From: Brachionus koreanus
Lineage: Eukaryota; Rotifera; Eurotatoria; Ploima; Brachionidae
Assembly: GCA_016987375.1 (NCBI GenBank)
Contig: PJRA01000114.1
Coordinates: 323,538-387,537 of the forward strand
DNA length: 64,000 nt
Direction: 5' to 3'
Shown: in pieces, positions 46,901 through 58,500 of the stretch
How positions within the stretch are numbered: the first letter of the stretch is position 1
Layout of the letters: every line of letters begins with the position of its first letter
The notes under the pieces: generated by a model
What the model saw: the letters and a program-made list of their open reading frames with translations, nothing else
What the model was told of the DNA's origin: nothing
Databases searched by the model: none
Program-made: the position numbers and the translations under genes

Positions 46901-49729
46901 GCCGTTGAAGAGTTTGATTATTGATCAAGTGCAAAAATTGAATGCTCTTGGTCTAAGTGCATGTCACATGTTGAGCGATGCTGATTCGTCTGCTGAATGT
47001 GATAATGTTTACAAAGAGTTGGTAAAACAAGAGCCAAAATACAAGCTTGTTTATATAACACCAGAAAAGTTGAACAATAGTTCTAAGCTGAGAAATGTTG
47101 TAATGAATTTGTACAATCGTGGCATGATAGCACGTTTGGTAATTGACGAAGCTCATTGCGTGTCTCAGTGGGGTCATGACTTTCGAACAGACTACAAGAA
47201 AATTGGCGAGTTGAGATTTACTTTGATGCCCAATGTTCCTTGCATGTTGTTGACAGCAACTGCTACACCAAGAGTAAGAAATGACATTTTAATGCAAATG
47301 AAGTTGAGTGTGAGCGAGACAGCTTCAGTTAATAAGTCAGCTTTTAAAAGTGCTTTTGTGACAAATGTTCAAAACAATCAAATGAATAAATTGGAAACAA
47401 AATTGAACAATAGACATTACATGTCAGTAAGCATGAATAGCTTACCAGCTAATAATCAACAGTGTGTTTTTTTCATGCAAAGTTTTAATAGAGAAAATTT
47501 ACAGTATCAAGTCGAATACAAGACCAGCAATGCAGCTGCTTTGGAGAAAATATCCGATTTGATTAAGAGCAAGTATGCAAACAAGAGTGGAATTGTTTAT
47601 TGCATTTCGAGAAATGAATGCGAGCAAGTGAGTGAATATTTGAGGAAAAAACAAATAAAAGCATTGCCATATCATGCTGGAATGGATGATCAAAAACGAC
47701 AACAAATTCAACACAAATGGACGAATAACATTGATTGTAAAGTTGTTTGTGCGACCATAGCATTTGGCATGGGTATTGATAAACCGTGAGTTTTTTAAAA
47801 TTTTTATTTAAATAAGAAAAATCAATTTTTTTTATGTTTTTTTCTCCTGGAAATTAAATTTAAGAATTCTTTCTTTTAGACTAATTTTTTTTATTTGATT
47901 TTTATTCCTTAAAATTAATGCTACACCAACAGTATTACATTATTTTTATTACAAAAGTTATATAAACAATGATAAATGAGCATAATTAATCATTTATATT
48001 TTTCTTTTAAATTTTAATGATAAAAATTTTTCATCAGCTGATACTTCCTTCCTAAATGGTTGAGTTTATAATTTTTTTTTAGAAAACACCCGAGGTGTCT
48101 GAAGATCAATTCTTGGTTTAATTTTTACCTTGGATTTTTAAACTAAATGTCACCTTACAAACCTATTTTTGTTATTACTAGGTTTCGATTTCTTTTTCAC
48201 CTGGAGAAAATACTAATAAATATGTTGCTCTATTCTTTGAAATTTTTTTTTCTATTTTTATTTTAATAATTGACAAATTAAAATGACAAAAATTTTTATT
48301 CTATTTAAGGGATGTAAGGTATGTTGTTCATTTGGGACTTCCAAAGTCACTAGAAGGCTATTACCAAGAATCTGGCCGTGCAGGACGAGATGGTGGAGTT
48401 TCGCTGTGCTTACTATTTTACAACAACCAGGATCGTCACAAATGGCTTCGTCTTATGCAAAATGAGCAAAAAGGTGCCAGTTACAACCCTGTGGCATACA
48501 AGACACATGTTGATAACATTTATCGCATGGCCCAGTATTGTGACAACAGGACAGACTGTCGCCGTGCTCAAATACTCGAGTATTTTGGCGAAAAGTTTGA
48601 CAGAACTAAGTGCATAGAGTCTAAAATGAAGACCATCTGTGATAATTGTCAATTATTTGCAGAAAATAAGTGTTCGCTAGTTGATATTACAACAGATGCT
48701 GCCATTATTTGCCGCGGAATTCAACAACTATCTTTTAAAGATGATATTACTTTGCTTCATTTGTCTGAAATTCTGAAAGGGTCAATGAACTGTAAGATCA
48801 CGGAAAAAGGCCATCATAATTTGGAAATGCACGCCAAATTGTCTAAGTACAAAAAAAATGACATTGAAAGAATAGTTAGAAAATTAGTTTTTCTAGGATA
48901 TTTAAAGGAAGATGTAAAAATTTTACAGCACTCGGAAACAGTCGCCTCTTACATTAAAGTAGGACCTAAAGCCAACCAGCTTATATCTAATTCTGCTAAA
49001 ATAGAATTTGAACTTATCGATGATGGTACTAAAACGAGCAAAAAATGCAAGGTTGTTGATGATTCAGATGACGAACAAAATACAACTAAAACTAGCAAAA
49101 ACAACAAATTAAGTGATTCATCTGCAATCAATAGAATTTTACTTCGCTGTCAGAGCGATATTAAACGTCTCATAAAGACCATTGGTAGCGATAAAGGTGT
49201 CAAAAATATGAGCAGTTTGTTTACACCAAAAATGTTGAGCGAAATGTTGTCCCGTCTACCAGAGACAAAGGAAGATCTATTGTGCATAACTGGATACACA
49301 CAGTCTGTTTTTTCCAACTATAAGGGTGAAGAATTTTTGACTATTTTTAAACACTATGCGCGAATAAAGCGTGAAATTCAGCAAGAGGAAATAAAAAAAA
49401 TGGAACAAAAACAAAAAGAAAAAGCCAAAGCACGAGCAATCCAATCTCAGGCTTGCTATAAAAACAACAAAACTTATGGCTTAATTGACGAAAATCAAGT
49501 GGCAGACATAGATTTTGATTCATCCAAATGGTTGACTAGTAAGCCAAGTAGCTCTGGATACGAGGGAAAAAATTTTAAGAGAAAAAATTTTTCTAAAAGT
49601 TATCCGAATAATAAAAAAGCTAAAACTTCTTATGACACAAACGATGAAAATAGTAGTAATTATTTTAATTCGAATCAGAAAAAAAAATTCTACTTTAAAA
49701 ATAAAGCCAAATTTAAAAAAAAGTATTGA
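40959..49729 (+). CDS. BLM: BLM-like RecQ helicase with RING-like finger, copy B
   Basis: Three exons, 40959-41179, 45602-47785 and 48310-49729, give 1,274 residues. The first exon, far upstream, starts MERKFTFKK, like copy A (MDRIFKFK), and splices in phase 2 to exon 2 across a 4.4-kb intron full of LINE DNA. Exon 2 carries a QTIHPFFG motif that looks like a weak PCNA-binding site. The RING-like cluster follows (CPSCKCKY...ACDHGACFSC) with the same spacing as in copy A, then the RecQ core. Exon 3 supplies motif VI (ESGRAGRDG), the zinc-binding/winged-helix region, the HRDC-like domain and a Lys/Asn-rich tail likely to hold a nuclear localisation signal. From 46509 to 47832 it appears identical to copy A, while exon 3 is clearly diverged. 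An orthologue of animal BLM by domain order. Confidence 0.88.
41700..42809 (-). pseudogene. Older LINE, RT and C-terminal part
   Basis: The minus strand, read in shifting frames, gives SVLGPLLFIIYI (the SGVPQGSVLGPLLF block), then ADDTKL, then DLKCTTHKNSLIKKANNVLG and LKKGINTMEVIQRRTTGLVH. These are the RT palm and C-terminal blocks of a CR1/L2-type LINE in correct order. The 5' half of what is probably the same element lies beyond the younger insertion, at 44159-44720. Confidence 0.65.
42810..44158 (-). mobile_element. Younger LINE, 5'-truncated, with 10-bp target-site duplication
   Basis: The duplication ACATCAACTA occurs at 42810-42819 and 44149-44158, with the element between (1,329 bp, minus strand). 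Two open frames, 44155-43355 and 43331-42975, carry Jockey-type RT blocks: SYWPISLISCISKLLEKI, FFDLEKAFDKASHSGIL, GVPQGSCLSPTLFSLFFSDI and the catalytic FADD. One frameshift near 43,380 separates them. The 3' end has an AAATA-type tail. It lies in intron 1 of helicase copy B, antisense to it. Confidence 0.85.
44159..44720 (-). pseudogene. Older LINE, endonuclease part
   Basis: The minus strand reads VVICGDFNYPAIK (the APE endonuclease GDFN block), then NTLDLIFISCENRV and PLGGLNRGHILLSW, the end of the domain, where the usual SDH is degraded. A stop after PAIK and a frame change show it is dead. It probably continues at 41700-42809. Confidence 0.65.
44721..45601. other. Remainder of helicase copy B intron 1
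   Basis: AT-rich intronic sequence ending in a normal acceptor (AACTAG) at 45601. No further element is recognised. Confidence 0.5.
46509..47832 (+). repeat. 1,324-bp inverted copy shared with 38663-39986
   Basis: Partner of the block in helicase copy A. It covers RecQ motifs I to V and the beginning of the following intron. Confidence 0.9.
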
Positions 49730-50842
49730 TTTTGATTGTTTTTTTTTTTTTTGGTAATTAAAAAGGGCTCATAAAGCGATCTAGTTTAAAGAGAAAATAA
49801 ACATTTTATAAAATTTAATAAATTAGTCAATTGTAAATATTTTTATTCCTCTTATTTTTGTTTAAATAAATAATTTTTTCTACATATTCATTAATTGTTT
49901 TTGCATTGTGATAACTCAGTAATGCGAGAGAATTTATCATTTCTTTTAAAAATTTAATAAATAAGATAAAAATTATATAAAATGAATTTTCATAATAAAA
50001 TTTAAAAATCTAAAGTATGGTTAAAACTAGATAATGGAGCTCCTATTTAAAATAAAAAAAAAGAGACTTTTGATTTTTGGTCGTAATAGACGACCAAACA
50101 TGATCCTTTAGCTGTTAAAAGCTTTCTAGTAATTTCCGTTTTACAATGGCAATTTTTTAAAAAACTTTTTGAACTTAATCAAAAAGCAACTTTTTTTTTC
50201 TTCAAATTAAAATTGTAAAAGACAACTTGGTGTGGTAATATCATCATGATTTTTTGCAAATTTTTAGTTAAAAGCTTTATTTAAAAAAAAATATACACCA
50301 GTGGTAAAAATTATTTATAATTATATCGCTTTTTTTAAGTGTTAAATAAATTTCGATAGAAAAGATATTTAGATCTAAATTTAGATTAAACATGACGACT
50401 GGTTAATTAATTTGTAATTAAAGGGCTTTATTAGAAAAAGTAAAATTTTTGAAAAAATTTAATTTTTCAAATTTTATCATCATAATTTTTATTGCGCTAT
50501 GAAGTTCACAGATTTATAAAATGTTGTAGCATTTGAAAATTTTAATTCGCATCAAAAATTTCACATTTCCCTTTTTTTAACATTATCTTTACTTTCAATA
50601 TTGGTGCTATTTTATTTTAAAAAAAAATAATCTTTAATAAAATTGAATTCATCTCTTTTATAAGAGTTTTAATCTAAATCAAACTAAAATTTCATTGAAT
50701 TTAAATTGAATATTTTGTAAAGAATAAATCTTATTTTATTAATAAAAAAAAAAGAAAATTTTAATTAAAAATTAAAAGTCAAAATATTAATTGTTAGTGA
50801 TTTTTAAATGTAAAATTTAAGAATTGATTTATTTTCAGAAAA
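49730..50842. other. Intergenic, 5' region of SLX1
   Basis: 1.1 kb of AT-rich DNA. An ATTTTCAG just before the SLX1 start codon looks like an acceptor, so a 5' UTR exon may lie in this stretch. Confidence 0.5.
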
Positions 50843-51745
50843 ATGTCTCACATATTTGAGGAAGGAAGATTCTTTGGTTGCTATTTATTATGTAGCACTA
50901 ATCCGAAGTACAAAGGACGTACTTATATCGGTTTTACTGTTAATCCAAATCGACGTATAAATCAGCATAATTCTGGCTACGCAAAAGGAGGTGCCAAAAG
51001 AACAAGTGGCAAAGGCCCATGGGACATGGTTCTCATAATCCATGGATTTCCCAATGAAATATCAGCTCTGCGTTTTGAATGGGCCTGGCAAAATCCTGAA
51101 AAATCTCTAAGACTAAAGCATCTAGTGCCTTCCACCAAACAGTATAATTTTGTTTCCAAATTCAATGTGGTGTGTGAAATGTTGCGCGTAGGGCCTTGGT
51201 GTAGGCTTCCACTTACCATTAGATGGCTAAGACAAGAATACAAAAAAGAATTTCCTATTAGTAAACTGCCACCACCACACATGCCTATTGAATTCGGCCT
51301 TGTTCAAATTATCCCCAAATCAAAGAATAAAAAGTTTTTAGCAATCGAAAATGAGCATATTCAGATGTCACAAGCCCAAATAATGATTGACATCTGCTTT
51401 ATTTGTGAAATGAATATTTTAGAATCTAGTCAAGATATTTTAAATAAAAATTTAGCTGGACTTAAGTGTATCAATTGCATGATACCATATCATACAATTT
51501 GTTTGTCAAAACATTTTATAAAATCAAGTAACTTTGAATTGCTACCAATCGATGGTAATTGTTTAAAATGTAGTGTTCATTTAATGTGGGGTGATTTGAT
51601 TAAATTTAGAAATAGCTTTTACAGAATGACCAATTTCGTTGATGAGGAGACAAACTTTAATGATGATGAGTATGAAGAAGAAGATAGCTTTTTCGAAAAG
51701 GATGAGGACGAGGACAAAGAAGAAACAACAAGCTATTTAGATTAA
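50843..51745 (+). CDS. SLX1: Structure-specific endonuclease subunit SLX1
   Basis: A single exon of 300 residues; human SLX1 has 275. SLX1 is the catalytic partner of SLX4 and cuts branched DNA such as Holliday junctions and flaps. The GIY-YIG nuclease domain opens with FGCYLL (12-17) and RTYIGFT (26-32), followed by the Arg-rich helix NPNRRINQHN, and RFEWAWQNP supplies the metal-binding Glu. The C-terminal zinc-binding (RING/PHD-like) domain shows CFICEMN, CINCMIPYHTICL and CLKC. The last 30 residues are acidic. It stands 1.1 kb downstream of helicase copy B in the same orientation. Confidence 0.95.
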   Translation: MSHIFEEGRFFGCYLLCSTNPKYKGRTYIGFTVNPNRRINQHNSGYAKGGAKRTSGKGPWDMVLIIHGFPNEISALRFEWAWQNPEKSLRLKHLVPSTKQYNFVSKFNVVCEMLRVGPWCRLPLTIRWLRQEYKKEFPISKLPPPHMPIEFGLVQIIPKSKNKKFLAIENEHIQMSQAQIMIDICFICEMNILESSQDILNKNLAGLKCINCMIPYHTICLSKHFIKSSNFELLPIDGNCLKCSVHLMWGDLIKFRNSFYRMTNFVDEETNFNDDEYEEEDSFFEKDEDEDKEETTSYLD

Positions 51746-52321
51746 AACAATTTAATTTAATAAGAAAAAATATGTAAATAATAGAAAATTTACGAAAAAA
51801 AGATAAAATATTAATTAATTTAATTAAAAGAAATGAAGTGTAAATAAATTTTTCATATTAAGAAATTTTTTTCTAGTATAAATTAATTTTTAATTAAAAT
51901 TAATCTTTTCAAATAGTTCAAAGACATTTTTTAAAATGATTTTCTTTTCAATTAATTTTATTATCATTTTTATAAATTTTTTCACTTATCCTTTATGACA
52001 ATTAAATGATTAATTAGTTTAAAGCCTAAATTTTTCTTAATTCTACAATATTTATAGAACTATTTTACCAATTTTTGTTTTGGCTATGATTGCAAAATAT
52101 AATTTTTGAATAATATTTTTGAGTCATTTATCAGGAATAGCTTTGCGCTTTTTTTTTTGACTCAGTCACGATATTAATAACTACATAAGAAATAAATAAA
52201 AAGTTCATTTTATTTTATTAATTATAAAGTGTTCGTCAAAGGTTTATGGTAATTATAAAATGAATTAAAAGAGTTAAAATTAATTATTTATTTAAAATTG
52301 TATGAAAGATAGCAAAAAAAT
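51746..52321. other. Intergenic between convergent genes
   Basis: AT-rich 3' flank of SLX1 and of the small serine palmitoyltransferase subunit. Nothing else is seen. Confidence 0.5.
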
Positions 52322-52546
52322 TTAAATGCAAATATCCTTGAATGCATTGTATATTCTGTCCACTTGTCTAGGCAAAAATGTAATTCCCGAATATATGAGT
52401 AGAAGGCTAAACACAATTGTAAAAGAATGGAATATTTTTCTTTCAACAGGTTCCATAACATACAGGGTAGTCATCAGGCAATACTGTAAGTAAAGCCATG
52501 ATAGCTTAGATTTTACTTTGATTAACGTGGCTGAAAATTTTTCCAT
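52322..52546 (-). CDS. SPTSSA: Serine palmitoyltransferase small subunit
   Basis: A single exon of 74 residues with an ATG start; human SPTSSA has 71. The protein is a small ER membrane activator of the SPTLC1/SPTLC2 enzyme that starts sphingolipid synthesis and influences acyl-CoA choice. The diagnostic LSWLYLQYCLMTTLYVMEP segment (about 15-33) corresponds to the human W-x-YYQY...ALYMLEP motif, followed by ER-x-x-FHS and one transmembrane helix (about 40-57). Whether it is closer to SPTSSA or SPTSSB cannot be decided here. Confidence 0.88.
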   Translation of the reverse strand: MEKFSATLIKVKSKLSWLYLQYCLMTTLYVMEPVERKIFHSFTIVFSLLLIYSGITFLPRQVDRIYNAFKDICI

Positions 52547-53480
52547 TCTATTTTGATATTTTGGTTTAAAAGTTATTTATGATTTTTTCTTCGAAATCTC
52601 ATTTTTCAAATTTCGTGATTATAAATAGGAAAATTTAGGTGCCCCAAAATAATTAAGTCATCATGATCTTAAAATAAAGCACAAAATTATATTTTTATAG
52701 ATTGCTTTTTTAAAATAGTTTGATTAAAATGAAAAAAAATGATTATAAGAAATAATTCTGTTTGTGAAATAATGAAATAAGGAGACATTTCTTCAAAACA
52801 TTTGTTGTCTTGGAAATAAGATTTTCATTGACTTTTTGAAATTTTTGATTTTATTTTGATTTAGTGTAAATTACTTGATAAAACTGAAAAATTGAGAGTT
52901 TTTACTAAGCTAAAATTTAAAATATCAAAAAAAAAAAGCTTAGAATAGAAAATTAAGCGATCTTAAAATAAAACATAAACTATATTTGATAAAATATAAG
53001 AATCATTTTTTTTCATAGATAATCTTAATTTAACTTGTGCTTATGATGTCGCAGATTAGTTGTAATCACAAGATCAGATTTTAATTTCATTTTTTTAAGT
53101 AAAATTACATCTTTTTATATTAATATATTTTTATACCCAAGTAACACTTTATGCAAGAAATTTTCAATAAAATAAAGATTTTTCCTTATCGATATTAACA
53201 GGATACAATAGGTTAAATCTCTCGATAAAGTATCGGTATTGATTATAGCTAATCAATCGATTGTTTTTATCGATAATTTAACGATATAAAACATCGCTTA
53301 TTTAAGGATTAAAAAAAAATAATACTAAATTAATATTACATTTTTTTTTATGACAACAAGATTAAATATTTAAATTTTTATGAAAAAATTTATTGTAAGT
53401 GGAATTTAAAATATTCTTGAACAAAAACAAAATTTTTATAAAAATTTTATAAATTAATCAATAGCTCAAATTTTTATTCA
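52547..53480. other. Intergenic, AT-rich
   Basis: Contains several TATCGAT-like words near 53180-53300 that may be part of a decayed repeat. No gene is recognised. Confidence 0.4.
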
Positions 53481-54330
53481 AATCAAAACCTCTTGCTGCA
53501 TTCATTATTTGAGGAAATTTTTCTCGAATAACCTATCCTTTGCTTTTCGCCAATATTGTCATGTCTGGTATCAGAGAAGTTATTATTTGTTTAAAGATAG
53601 CTTTTTCGTTGAAGCGCTAAATGCGGTATTTAGCTTTAAAAATTGAGCTTTTGTTACCCTTACTTTGGGATAAGTTAAGCTTAAAACAACTTGTCCCCGA
53701 CTTCTTCACATTCCAATCTTAATTCTTTTTTTTGAGACTTGGTTGCCAAATACTTAACAATCATGAAGGAAAACGATACATTTTTTTCAATGAAATCACC
53801 ATGTAAAATAATAACATCTAATTTTTTTTAATTATAAAATATGCTACCTTCAAGAACATGAGCCATTTTTAGATTATCATTTAGCATTTGATTTTCATTT
53901 TTTAACTCAAATTTTCTTTTCTTTTTTTCTTTTAGTATTTTTCTTTAGGTTTTATTTTCATTATTATCTAGGCATATTCTTATTGAGTCACTAATTCCAT
54001 TGTTCACTTTCTTAGATATTTCTTTAATTTTTTGGTTGAGTAGTGGGATTAAAACATTGAAATCCAGCTGATCACAATTTAAGAACTCAGTTATTTTCTT
54101 AAGGCTTGATTTGTTACTTAATTTATTTTTGCTCGGATCCATCTAGTTCTTTCAGTATTTTCCTTGTTTGTTTTTTTCATTATTGCTCTCAATCTTTCAT
54201 CTAACATAACGCTAGGCAGCTCATCAGTTATTCCTCGAATTTGTTTACCAATTTTATGTACATTTGTTTTACACCTCACATTACATCTCCTGGAAATACA
54301 TCGCCAAATGATACCGTTTGCGCTGGTTAA
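53480..54330 (-). pseudogene. FLYWCH-type zinc-finger gene relic
   Basis: The minus strand from about 54325 reads NGIIWRCISRRCNVRCKTN and on to DELPSVMLDERLRAI. The WRC...C...R...T pattern is that of the end of a FLYWCH finger. The frame breaks near 54130 and continues in another frame as the 65-codon stretch at 54142-53945. Further fragments to 53480 look coding-derived but cannot be joined. Such fingers occur in both host genes and transposon-related proteins. Confidence 0.45.
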
Positions 54331-55577
54331 ATAAATTTGAGTTTAGTTTTTATGTTATAATTGCGGTTTTTGATATTGATACAATCCTACCTGATTATGT
54401 GGATAACATAAGCGAACTCATTTTGAGTTTTATTATTACATTTTTATTATTAATATGCACTCTTCTTTTTGCTGATGAGATTTATTATTTACTAGAAAAA
54501 TAAAGATTTAGAAAGTCATATGAATAAATACTACATAAATACTATAATTTGGAAAATGAAAATTTCATCTGTAAAACCATGTTAAGTAGTCATTTCCAAA
54601 TACAATATAGAACACACTGATTTTGATCTTTAATTATTTTATATATTTTTTCTTTTTTATCTTTTTTTATTTTATCTTTTTAATTTTATTCTTTTTTATT
54701 AAATTTAAACGACCATTAGTTCGGTTCAGAAAAACAAAAAAATAATACAATAAAAAAATAGATTATCATGATATTTTTGTCTAAAGTTAAAAAAAATATT
54801 TATCTTCTATCGATAGTTTTTAATGATATAATATAAATAAAAATTTATAATAATTTTTATGAATTAAAAAAATTTCAATTTTTTAGACCGTTTTCTTTTC
54901 ACAACAAATCACTTTAATTTTGCTTTTTTATTTTGCTAAATAAAGCGAAAATTTTTTTAAAATTATTTGTTTTTGTAAAAATAAGCCAAAAAACACTATA
55001 TCTTTATTCAAAATCTTATCTTATTGTTGAAAATATTCAAAAGCTATTTAAAAAAATAATTCATATAAAAATAAAAATAAATTAAAAAAAAAAAACTATT
55101 TTTTTAATTTTTATTTATGATAAGTTAGTTAAAAATGTGATTAAAATTTTCAGATTTTAAAAATTCAACAAAACATTCAATTTGAATAATAAATAATTAA
55201 TTAATTGATTTTTTTTAAGTTGGACGGAATGAAAGCTTTCGGAATTTGTTTGTTTAGCAAAAATATATCACCTGTTCGTTTATTACTTTAATTTAAATAG
55301 TTCACTGTTAAAAATGGATTAGAAACAAAAGAAATCTAGTTTTAAAAAAAAAATGGAAACATCATGGAATTCTATAAATAAATGAACTAATCATCCTTGA
55401 TGATTAAAATATTTTAAAGTCGTATCGGTACTCGGTTTGAGAACAAAAAAATAAATAAATGAAAATAAAAAATAAATAAAAAACTAAAATTTTAAAATCT
55501 CAAAAAATTTAACAAAAATCTCAATTTACACTTCCACAATAAAAAAATATAAATTTTTTTCTTCTCTGCTTTTTATT
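54331..55577. other. Intergenic, 3' side of DYRK2
   Basis: AT-rich. The hydrophobic 61-codon frame at 54318-54503 (+) has no support as a gene. Confidence 0.45.
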
Positions 55578-58500
55578 TTACGAGTTTGTTCTCAAATTGT
55601 TTGTTGAAGCAATTTTAGGTAACTTGGTATGCTTGTTGCCAGTTTGATAATCAGAATCGTTTCTTGTGCTGATATTCACCGTTGTATTTGCTGTGTTGTT
55701 GAGTACGTTTTGACTTCCGTGGCCCAATTTGGGAGCTAAATTATTCCGATAGGCAGCTGAGGATCTGCGTGACGGAGGGGGATTCTCACTCGGAGGCTTG
55801 GGCAATCGGCGTCTAAGCCAGGGATGTCTAAGCGCTTGAGAAGGCGTCATACGAGTGGCAGGGTCCCATTCAAGGCATTTCTTTAAAAAGTCAATAAAAA
55901 ACTGATCATCGCAGCCCTTGAGTGCAACAGACCAATCTTTTGATCCAGGCACGCCTCTGGGCTTGCCACGTCTTGATCTACCCCCTTGTAGCGCAGTTGA
56001 TCCGTCCGGCAAAGTAACTAAAGTGCAGTATCTCGGATAACCTTTGGAACTTATAAAATTTCGAGCGCGTTTAGATTGGTCCACAATTTTTTGTGGAGGC
56101 ATGCCGACAAGTTCAATAATGCATGCCAACTGATCGGCCTCATCTTCGCCCGGAAACAGTGGATAGCCGGTCAGAAGTTCGGCGATAATGCAACCCAGAC
56201 TCCACATGTCGATGGGCATGCCGTATTTGGCTCCTAGAATCACCTCTGGCGCTCGATAAAATCTTGATTGAATGTAGGTATAAATTCGTTGATGTTCATA
56301 GCAGCTTGAACCAAAATCAATGACTTTTATGCCACTTCTGCCTTGCTGCTTGAGGAGTATATTCTCTGGTTTAAGGTCACAATGGATAATTTTGTTTTTG
56401 GTCAACGCATCCAAACACTGTAAAATGGAATGTGTGAATTTGCGCACCAATTGTAACGAGAAACCAGCGAACTTATTTTTTTTAATAAGCTCGTACAAAT
56501 TCATTGACAATAGCTCAAAAGTGATGCATATATGATTTCGAAAGGTAAACGACTCGTACATGTGTATGCAATTGAACGTGTTATCCTTATCTTGTCTGCG
56601 CAAGTGTTCCAGTATGCGAATTTCTTCTTGAGCTTGCCGGTGAAAACGCTTCTCGTTACGTACTAATTTTACGGCTACATGATTACCAAGTTTGTGGTCA
56701 TAGCATTTTAGTACTTGGCCAAAGCTTCCCTTGCCTTTAAATTAAATATTTTAAAAATCTAACAAAACTAAAATTTAAGATACAATTTATTTATTAATAA
56801 AATATTTATTTTAGATATGAATTTGAATTAACAAATAAGAAAAAAAAAACTAAATCAATTTTTATCTTATTGTCTTAGATTTAACTAATTACAACTTATT
56901 TATCTATAAAACGCAATTTATCATTAAAAATATAAAAGTAAATTACTTGAATTAAAATAACTAAAATAAAAAAAAAATTAGAGCATCAAAACAGAAGCGA
57001 AAATTTCGTATTTTTTCTTATAAAATAGGAATTGATTTAAAAAAGTAAATTTAACTAAAGAATTAGTTCATTTTTTTAACAGATTTATGGGGATTTGAAT
57101 TGAAAAAAAGAAGAGAATGAGTATTTAATTATTTTTCAAAAAAATTTTTAAATTAATCAAAAATTGTCAATGTTCATGCAAAATGAATCATTGAGTTTGA
57201 AGTGAATTTTACTAAAAAATCAAATTGATTTATTAGAAATTGAACTGATTTGTTTCATGATGAAATTAGATAAAAATTGCCAAAAATATTTTCTTTTTAG
57301 AAAGATTAAAATTAACGACAAAAACATGAAAATTTTTATGCACCTAAAAGACAAAAAAATAAGACATAAGTCATAATGAAAAAATTGGGAAACTTTTTTG
57401 CTCAATTTGTATTCATTTCCAAGTCAAACAATTCTGGATTATTCAAAAAATTAATTTTGAGGGAAAATTTTTAATGCTTGGTGTTATTTGTTCTTACATA
57501 TTAAAATCAATCTATTCAGATTCTAATGAATTATAAGCATATTTTTTTGCTTTAAAAATATACATAATCTTATAAACATGACAATATTTAAAAGAGACAT
57601 TTAATTATTTAAAAAAAAGAACAATTTTTAAAAATTTTAATTTTCAAAAAAAAAATAGTTTCTAAAATTATAAGAATTAAGTATGCTAAACAGATTAAAA
57701 ACGATTTTCTATGTTATGCTTTAGGTCTGAAAAAGCCAAAAGCAAGAGAATAAAAATTACTTTACATAAATGCACCGGTACTTAGGATCCTAGAACAATC
57801 CAGGTCACCAGCGCCTTTTGAAAGATGTAAAAACATTTTTTTCACTTTTTTTTCGTTTTTTTTTTACTTTTTCAAAGGCGCCTATTTTCATGTCTGTTGG
57901 ATTTTTATAGAGGACACTGAACTCTTGAATTAGAGCCGTTGGTTTCTCATCTAGCATTTAAATTGGCCAAATTGCAAAGATCAGAAATCTTTGCATTTGG
58001 CTGAAAATGACTTGCTTTTAAGTGACATAACTTAGTCAATTTTTAAGCTTTTTTCGAACTGAAAAAGTCAGGACAAACAGGCATTTTATTAAGTCAGACC
58101 ACAATAGCTTTATTCTCAATTTGATTTATTGGAAAAACAATTACAGATTCGAATTATTAAAGACTTTTATCAGTATAATATCAGTATAGCGAGATGTTTA
58201 TTCTAAAAATATGCATTTATTTACTCTCAAAAATTAGACATTTAAACATTACTAAAATTCAATCAGAGGCCAACCCAACTCCAACCAAATTTCAAATAAT
58301 AATTTTTTTAAATTAAATATTTAAAATGAGTGAAAAAAATTTGACTCTTTTAATATTTCTAGATAATGTAATTGAAATCTAGTTTTTATTTAATTTGATA
58401 GAATAAAATGCATCTTTTCAATTCATCAAAAAAAATTGAAAATTTCTTAATTAAGTGAATAAGCGTGCATACTGCCTACACAGCTTTTTTAAACTTAATC

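Noticed and set aside
46953..47763. Antisense frames shared by both helicase copies
   Set aside because: They are mirror frames of the identical block; useful only as evidence for nucleotide identity.
54318..54503. Hydrophobic 61-codon frame resembling the ND3 pattern (FD...LP...E), a possible mitochondrial insertion
   Set aside because: Alignment needs gaps in the most conserved part and no neighbouring mitochondrial sequence is present; likely chance in T-rich DNA.
57770..58110. Less AT-rich stretch with imperfect inverted words (GCGCC...GGCGC; GCCAAAT...ATTTGGC)
   Set aside because: Pairings are short and interrupted; no element borders or target duplications could be defined.
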